NCBI GenBank assembly: GCA_032229975.1
Contig: JAVXVG010000003.1
Location: 16,422 to 80,421 of the forward strand
Direction of reading: 5' to 3'
DNA length: 64,000 nucleotides
Origin: JAIVGV01 sp032229975
GTDB lineage: Bacteria > Acidobacteriota > Blastocatellia > Pyrinomonadales > Pyrinomonadaceae
This document shows positions 62,284 through 64,000 of this stretch, one piece after another. Under the pieces are notes generated by a model. That model had not been told where the DNA came from and did no database searches. It saw only the letters and a list, made by a program, of their open reading frames with translations. Within the stretch, counting starts at the first letter, position 1. The number at the start of each line of letters is the position of its first letter. The position numbers and the translations under genes are program-made.

Positions 62284-63267
62284 TTAGACCGAGCGACTTC
62301 CAACCAGCGACTGTTGCGGCGAAGACTCGCGCTCGTACCAGTCGATCGTCTTGCGCAGGCCATCTTCGAGCGTGGTCTGCGAGACGAAGCCGAACTTCTC
62401 GCGTGCGCGCGAGGTGTCGAGTTGTCGCTTGGGCTGGCCGTTGGGCTTGGCCGGTTGCCAGCGTATCTCGCCCTCGAAGTTCGTTAGGCGCGCGATTGTT
62501 CCGACGAGGTCTTTGATGTAAACCTCTCGACCGTTGCCGAGGTTCACAGGCAGCGGCTCATCGTAGAGCGCGGCGGCGCGAAGGATCGCCTCGGCGCAAT
62601 CTTCAACGTAGAGAAACTCGCGCGACACGCCGCCCGTGCCCCAAGCCTCGATAGATCGCGCGCCCTCTCTGCGCGCCGCGACGCACTTGCGTATGAGCGC
62701 GGGGATGACGTGCGAGGTTTCGAGATCGAAGTTGTCGCCGGGGCCATAGAGATTCGCGGGCAGCAGAAAGATGCCGTTGAAGTCGTACTGCTCGCGGTAA
62801 GCCTGCACCTGCGCGAGCATCATCTTCTTCGCCAACCCGTAGGGCGCGTTCGTCTCTTCGGGGTAGCCGTTCCACAGATCATCTTCCTTGAAAGGCACGG
62901 GCGTGAACTTCGGATAAGCGCAGACGGTTCCGAGCGCGAGAAATTTTTTCACTCCGCGCACGCGCGACTCTTCGATGAGCTGCGTGCCCATCATCAAATT
63001 CTCGTAGAGGAAGCGGCCCGGATTGCGTTGATTGTGCCCGATGCCGCCGACGACCGCCGCGAGATGTATGACGAGATCGGGACGCGCATCATCAAGCATC
63101 TTCTTCACGTCCGCGCCCTCGACGAAATTGTAGTCGCGGCTGCGCGGCACGAAGACCTCGACGTTTTGCAGTTCGTTCAGACGCTCAACCACGTAGCGTC
63201 CCAAGAATCCCGCGCCGCCCGTGACGACGACGCGCCGGTAAGGAAAGTTGTTCGTCCAAGTGTCCAT
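62284..63267 (-). CDS. fcl: GDP-L-fucose synthase
   Basis: 327 residues. RRVVVTGGAGFLGRYVVERL binds NADPH; LAAVVGGIGHNQRNPGRFLY, LGTVCAYPKFTPVPF and NAPYGLAKKMMLAQ (catalytic Tyr-x3-Lys) and LPANLYGPGDNFDLETSHVI are standard GDP-4-keto-6-deoxymannose epimerase/reductase motifs. It turns the Gmd product into GDP-L-fucose. It is divergent from gmd at 63565, with 297 bp between, which is unusual since the two are often in one operon. Confidence 0.93.
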   Translation of the reverse strand: MDTWTNNFPYRRVVVTGGAGFLGRYVVERLNELQNVEVFVPRSRDYNFVEGADVKKMLDDARPDLVIHLAAVVGGIGHNQRNPGRFLYENLMMGTQLIEESRVRGVKKFLALGTVCAYPKFTPVPFKEDDLWNGYPEETNAPYGLAKKMMLAQVQAYREQYDFNGIFLLPANLYGPGDNFDLETSHVIPALIRKCVAARREGARSIEAWGTGGVSREFLYVEDCAEAILRAAALYDEPLPVNLGNGREVYIKDLVGTIARLTNFEGEIRWQPAKPNGQPKRQLDTSRAREKFGFVSQTTLEDGLRKTIDWYERESSPQQSLVGSRSV

Positions 63268-63564
63268 TACGTCTCGCTCGATCCTCTTGTTTATGATCTC
63301 TTAAACGTGCGTTGTCTGCGCCGGTGCGTCTTCTTTGAAGAGAAATAATAGACCATGCGACGGACGTTTGTCGCGCGAGCCACACGCTTGCCCAAACGTC
63401 TCTCTTTCGCTAAGGTATCGAGTCTCGTCAATGCGTCCCGCGCCCGCCCGTTTGCAATCGCCAACGAAACATAGACCGGACGTTTGCGACGCGGACAAAT
63501 TTTTCCGTCCGACTTTTTTAGTAGCGGCCGACGACCGCACGAACTGATAGAGGTTTCAACTTAA
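63268..63564. promoter_or_regulatory. Divergent promoter region between fcl and gmd
   Basis: 297 bp, A/T-richer than the genes, no gene seen. On the minus strand GCGACA, 18 bp and TATTAT (ending near 63345) is a possible promoter for fcl. On the plus strand I find no hexamer pair I would defend for gmd, although T-rich runs occur at 63498-63521. Short ACGTTTG words recur at about 63366, 63480 and elsewhere. Confidence 0.35.
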
Positions 63565-64000
63565 ATGGCAAAACGCGCACTCATCACAGGCATCACGGGG
63601 CAGGATGGATCGTTTTTAACGGAGTTGCTTTTGGAGAAAGGCTACGAGGTTTTCGGCGTCGTGCGTCGCTCCTCGTCCTTCAACACAGACCGCATCGATC
63701 ATCTCTATCAAGACCCGCACGAGCCGGGGGCCCGCCTGCGTATGTTCTACGGCGACCTCAACGATTCCAGTTCGCTCAACAACATCCTGCGACAGACCGT
63801 GCCCGACGAAGTCTATAACCTCGGCGCGCAATCGCACGTCCGCGTCAGCTTCGACGTTCCCGAATACACCGGCGAAGTGACGGGGCTCGGTACAGTCCGC
63901 CTCCTCGAAGCGATCCGCGAGGTGGGCATCAAGCCGAAGTTCTATCAAGCGTCATCATCCGAATTGTACGGCAAGGTCGTCGAGACGCCGCAGACCGAGC
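63565..64000 (+). CDS. gmd: GDP-mannose 4,6-dehydratase (3' end cut by window edge)
   Basis: The first 145 residues are visible. MAKRALITGITGQDGSFLTE is the NADP-binding loop; GVVRRSSSFNTDRIDHLY, YNLGAQSHVRVSFDVPEY and YQASSSELYGKVVETPQTE are diagnostic of Gmd. It converts GDP-mannose to GDP-4-keto-6-deoxymannose, feeding the divergent GDP-L-fucose synthase gene. The catalytic Tyr-x3-Lys lies beyond the edge. An AGAGG sequence lies rather far (about 10 nt) upstream of the ATG. Confidence 0.93.
   Translation, partial: MAKRALITGITGQDGSFLTELLLEKGYEVFGVVRRSSSFNTDRIDHLYQDPHEPGARLRMFYGDLNDSSSLNNILRQTVPDEVYNLGAQSHVRVSFDVPEYTGEVTGLGTVRLLEAIREVGIKPKFYQASSSELYGKVVETPQTE

Overview
This 64-kb window is almost entirely one exopolysaccharide / surface-glycan biosynthesis locus from a high-GC bacterium. 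The GC-rich coding bias, frequent GTG and TTG starts, the gene families and the style of the intergenic repeats fit an Acidobacteriota genome, possibly class Blastocatellia. That is inference: no rRNA or other taxonomic marker is present. I count 47 protein genes, two of them cut by the window edges; 44 lie on the minus strand in long, tightly packed, often overlapping runs. The plus-strand genes are a small zinc-finger protein (32502-32825), an SGNH hydrolase (60835-62199) and gmd at the right edge (63565-64000). I recognised no tRNA, rRNA, insertion sequence or CRISPR array.

Layout from left to right. Positions 1-12000 hold two related secreted parallel beta-helix proteins, two GT-C-like membrane proteins, two SAM methyltransferases, a DUF218 protein, GDP-mannose 6-dehydrogenase (algD) and a polyprenyl-phosphate-type GT2. 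The first beta-helix gene has a long 5' leader (1587-2158) carrying two c-di-GMP-I riboswitch motifs behind a sigma70-like promoter. Positions 12034-30155 hold three GT4 enzymes, a GT2, three asparagine-synthase-type amidotransferases, a heparinase II/III-family protein, an alkaline-phosphatase-superfamily protein, a Wzx-type flippase and a Wzy/WaaL-type protein. Positions 30432-32825 hold a sigma-like HTH protein and, divergently, a small HxxxCxxC protein, separated by 882 bp without a clear gene. Positions 32918-43915 hold an acyl-CoA synthetase, UDP-xylose synthase, a second Wzy/WaaL protein, a TPR protein, a WecA fused to a Rossmann domain, another SDR, a GT4 and a sugar-1-phosphate nucleotidylyltransferase. 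Positions 44025-60683 hold a methyltransferase, a fourth amidotransferase, duplicated GT-C-like membrane proteins, acyltransferases, further GTs, an FkbM methyltransferase and a GDP-mannose 3,5-epimerase homologue. The right end carries the SGNH hydrolase, GDP-L-fucose synthase and gmd.

How the genes may work together (inference from families): the WecA-like enzyme primes undecaprenyl phosphate; about eleven glycosyltransferases build a repeat unit from GDP-mannose-derived sugars (GDP-mannuronate, GDP-L-fucose, GDP-L-galactose/gulose) and UDP-xylose; methyl-, acyl- and amidotransferases decorate it; one flippase exports it; two O-antigen-ligase-family proteins polymerise or ligate it. The heparinase-family, beta-helix and SGNH proteins may trim or modify it outside the cytoplasm. 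The most distinctive features are c-di-GMP riboswitch control of a beta-helix protein near algD, four amidotransferases in one locus, a sigma-like/zinc-finger pair inside the locus, and a recurring type of intergenic micro-repeat hairpin.
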